Shown here piece after piece: positions 6,472-7,734 of a stretch of 7,734 bases of DNA. Within the stretch, counting starts at the first letter, position 1. Each line of letters starts with the position of its first letter. The notes below the pieces were generated by a model. That model was not told where the DNA came from, did not search any database, and was given only the letters and a program-made list of their open reading frames with translations. The translations under genes and the position numbers were made by a program. Source of the stretch: an uncultured Porphyromonas sp. (GTDB taxonomy: Bacteria > Bacteroidota > Bacteroidia > Bacteroidales > Porphyromonadaceae); contig NZ_CAKRLH010000077.1 in the NCBI RefSeq assembly GCF_934359325.1, positions 1 through 7,734 on the forward strand, in the 5' to 3' direction.

Positions 6472-6726
6472 CTCACCAGCTGGGGTCCTGGTCACCCGCG
6501 CTACGATCGGCTGCGTGCCTATGCGCGGAGCGAGGAGATCTTCGCCGACTGCCCGGGGATCTTTGAGCAGATGAGCGATGAGGAGCTTGCCAACCTCGGT
6601 ATCACGCTGATCCACCAGGCGACCTATATGCTGCGCCGCCTGATCGAGCGGCAGGAGGTGATGCTTGTGGAGAATGGTGGCATCCGGGAGCGAATGAGCC
6701 GCGCCCGCCGCTCCCCTAAGAAGTAG
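6472..6726 (+). pseudogene. Four-helix-bundle suffix protein, 3' remnant lacking its start
   Basis: The plus frame ending at TAG 6724-6726 is open back to a stop at 6466-6468 and gives 84 codons: LTSWGPGHPRYDRLRAYARS, later FEQMSDEELANLGI, then TLIHQATYMLRRLIERQ and GGIRERMSRARRSPKK. The block LIHQATYxLxRxIERxxxxxxxxGGIRERMxRAR matches what I know of the 'four helix bundle suffix' domain (TIGR04258 type), found after the S23/four-helix-bundle domain of Bacteroidota and other bacterial proteins. The cellular role of that family is poorly known; relatives include proteins encoded by 23S rRNA intervening sequences. Here the N-terminal bundle is absent and the coding similarity starts a few bases after the transposase remnant ends. 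An in-frame ATG exists only well inside, at the codon for the Met of EQMSDEE, so a functional product is unlikely. The family call is from memory of the motif, without a search. Confidence 0.72.
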
Positions 6727-6747
6727 GGGGGCAGGGCGGCTATCTTA

Positions 6748-6771
6748 TCGGACAAGTCGGACAAGTCGGAC
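6748..6771. repeat. 9-bp direct tandem repeat
   Basis: TCGGACAAG occurs twice head to tail and is followed by a third partial copy (TCGGAC). The array lies 22 bases after the stop of the four-helix-bundle remnant. A 9-bp period does not match the helical repeat, and the copy number may vary between strains by slippage. No function is evident. Confidence 0.85.
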
Positions 6772-6793
6772 GGCGCTGGGTATGGACCTGCTG

Positions 6794-6857
6794 TCCCTCT
6801 CTCCCTCCCACACTCTCCTCCCTCTCAGCTCCCTCTCCACCCTCATCCCTCCCTGTC
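6794..6857. other. Pyrimidine-rich tract
   Basis: Of 64 bases on the plus strand only seven are purines; the rest is a C/T mixture without a strict period. On the minus strand, where the metalloprotease gene is read, it would follow the 3' hairpin as a G/A-rich tail. Such tracts can form triplex DNA or be simple low-complexity sequence. It contains no gene. Confidence 0.8.
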
Positions 6858-6860
6858 AAG

Positions 6861-6902
6861 CATCGGGGCATGCCGACCGGTGGTGGTCGACATGCCCCGA
6901 TG
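6861..6902 (-). terminator. Long hairpin downstream of the metalloprotease gene
   Basis: CATCGGGGCATG (6861-6872) pairs perfectly with CATGCCCCGATG (6891-6902). After one C-A mismatch the stem continues with CGACC (6874-6878) and GGTCG (6885-6889), leaving a six-base loop. It begins 17 bases past the metalloprotease stop on the minus strand, the usual place for a terminator or a 3'-end stabilising hairpin. It lacks a T-run on either side, so it is not a typical intrinsic terminator; Rho or exonuclease-blocking roles are alternatives. Confidence 0.5.
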
Positions 6903-6919
6903 GATAGTGGGATGAGGGA

Positions 6920-7732
6920 TTAGTTACGGCCGCTGAGGGCGCGATCGATCATGTAGTAGAGGTCAGCGTAGTGACCTGCCTCGGGATGGTTGCCCATCCG
7001 CGATGAGATGACTGAGCGGGCACCGAGGAGGCTCTTGTAGAGCGGTCCACGGACGTTGATCGCCTGGGTCTTGAGCTTCTGCTTGTCGTTGCTCTTCTTC
7101 CCATCGAGCCCGAGCCCGCTGAGGAGCTGAGAGACGTAGGCATACTGCATATTGCGCTCCACGGGGGTGAGTGCTCCGCCGTTTTGCCACACATAGTCGT
7201 GCAGGTCGGCGAGGTAGGCCTCGGGGGTGTAGGGGTTTCGCTCCTCGGAGTAGAGAGCCGTATTGGAGAGACGGCTCAGGACGGAGGTGCCGGTCAGCAT
7301 ACTCATGGTGGAGAAGATCTGGTCGGAGAAGTTATTGGGCTGCTTGCCAAGCTTCGCCGTCACCTCCTTCGTGGACATCCAGCGGGGGAAGTCGATCGAC
7401 TGGTCGAGGACAAAACGCAGTGCGCGCTGCTGCTCCTTCTTGGAGGGGACGGAGTACTTGGTCTGTCCGTCGCCATGTACGGGGAGGTTTCTCCTAAAGC
7501 CTCCGATGACGGAGGTGGCGTGGCCGATGTAGAGGCGGAACTGCCCTGCGAGCGAGCTGAGCAGGCGGTCCTGAGCCTTGTAGGCTTTGCCATCCTCCTG
7601 GGGGGTCCAGTCGAAGAGGTGATCCACGGTGCGCTTTAGATTCTCGATGCCGTAATAGCTTGCCAGCACCGGATCATCGCCGAGGTCCTCGGTCTGAGCG
7701 GTGTAATCGGCATTGGAGAGGATCTGTTGAGG
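6920..7732 (-). CDS. Zinc-dependent metalloprotease, C-terminal part (start beyond right edge)
   Basis: The frame is open from the right edge to the stop at 6922-6920 and gives 270 residues. A GTG at 7669 could be read as a start, but the frame continues upstream in good coding sequence (PQQILSNADYTAQTEDLGDD), so the gene is cut by the window edge. The string QTEDLGDDPVLASYYGIENL, followed by KRTVDHLFDW, LYIGHATSVIGGF and SVPSKKEQQRALRFVLDQ, resembles the C-terminal region of the large Bacteroidota 'zinc-dependent metalloprotease' family (DUF5117/DUF4953/DUF5118 architecture). These are secreted or periplasmic proteins of roughly 800-900 residues. The catalytic HExxH motif and the signal peptide should lie to the right, outside the window, so activity cannot be judged. 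The protein ends YADLYYMIDRALSGRN. It faces the scar region, with a hairpin just past its stop. Confidence 0.83.
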   Translation of the reverse strand, partial: PQQILSNADYTAQTEDLGDDPVLASYYGIENLKRTVDHLFDWTPQEDGKAYKAQDRLLSSLAGQFRLYIGHATSVIGGFRRNLPVHGDGQTKYSVPSKKEQQRALRFVLDQSIDFPRWMSTKEVTAKLGKQPNNFSDQIFSTMSMLTGTSVLSRLSNTALYSEERNPYTPEAYLADLHDYVWQNGGALTPVERNMQYAYVSQLLSGLGLDGKKSNDKQKLKTQAINVRGPLYKSLLGARSVISSRMGNHPEAGHYADLYYMIDRALSGRN

Positions 7733-7734
7733 CC

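Noticed and set aside
6384..6566. Plus-strand open frame of 60 codons across the remnant junction
   Set aside because: It runs antisense through the transposase remnant and out of frame through the four-helix-bundle remnant; it is a by-product of the junction.

Overview
This window looks like chromosomal DNA of an anaerobic Bacteroidota, most likely order Bacteroidales and possibly a Porphyromonas-like, GC-rich lineage. The pointers are a Bacteroidota-style DNA polymerase I N-terminus, the C-terminus of a large Bacteroidota zinc metalloprotease family, a small lipoprotein with a bacterial Ig-like domain, a 'four helix bundle suffix' fragment, and no obvious Shine-Dalgarno sequences before the starts. 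The taxon is inferred from protein style; no sequence search was made.

Layout, left to right. (1) 1-2336, minus strand: 778 codons of polA, running off the left edge, with both nuclease domains and most of the polymerase domain. (2) 2337-2777: gene-free, with a set of nested complementary segments (2420-2518) and a striking 22-bp tandem repeat that includes a perfect 36-bp palindrome (2562-2597). (3) 2778-3137, plus strand: a small single-Ig-domain lipoprotein, closed by a strong intrinsic terminator. (4) 3202-3448: the leader region of the next operon, with two inverted repeats. (5) 3449-6195, plus strand: nrdD and nrdG, five bases apart, the anaerobic ribonucleotide reductase and its radical-SAM activase, closed by a strong terminator. 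(6) 6256-6726: a scar made of two gene remnants pointing away from each other, a frameshifted 3' end of an ISL3-type transposase (minus) joined to the 3' end of a four-helix-bundle protein gene (plus). (7) 6727-6919: a 9-bp tandem repeat, a 64-base pyrimidine tract and a long hairpin. (8) 6920-7732, minus strand: the C-terminal 270 codons of a zinc-dependent metalloprotease whose catalytic part lies beyond the right edge.

The genes do not form one pathway. NrdDG makes dNTPs without oxygen and PolA uses dNTPs in repair and Okazaki-fragment processing, so both serve DNA metabolism, but they sit in separate divergent transcription units. No convincing new multi-gene system is present. The observations most worth following up are the palindromic 22-bp repeat, the possible structured RNA beside it, and the double-truncation junction near 6466-6475.
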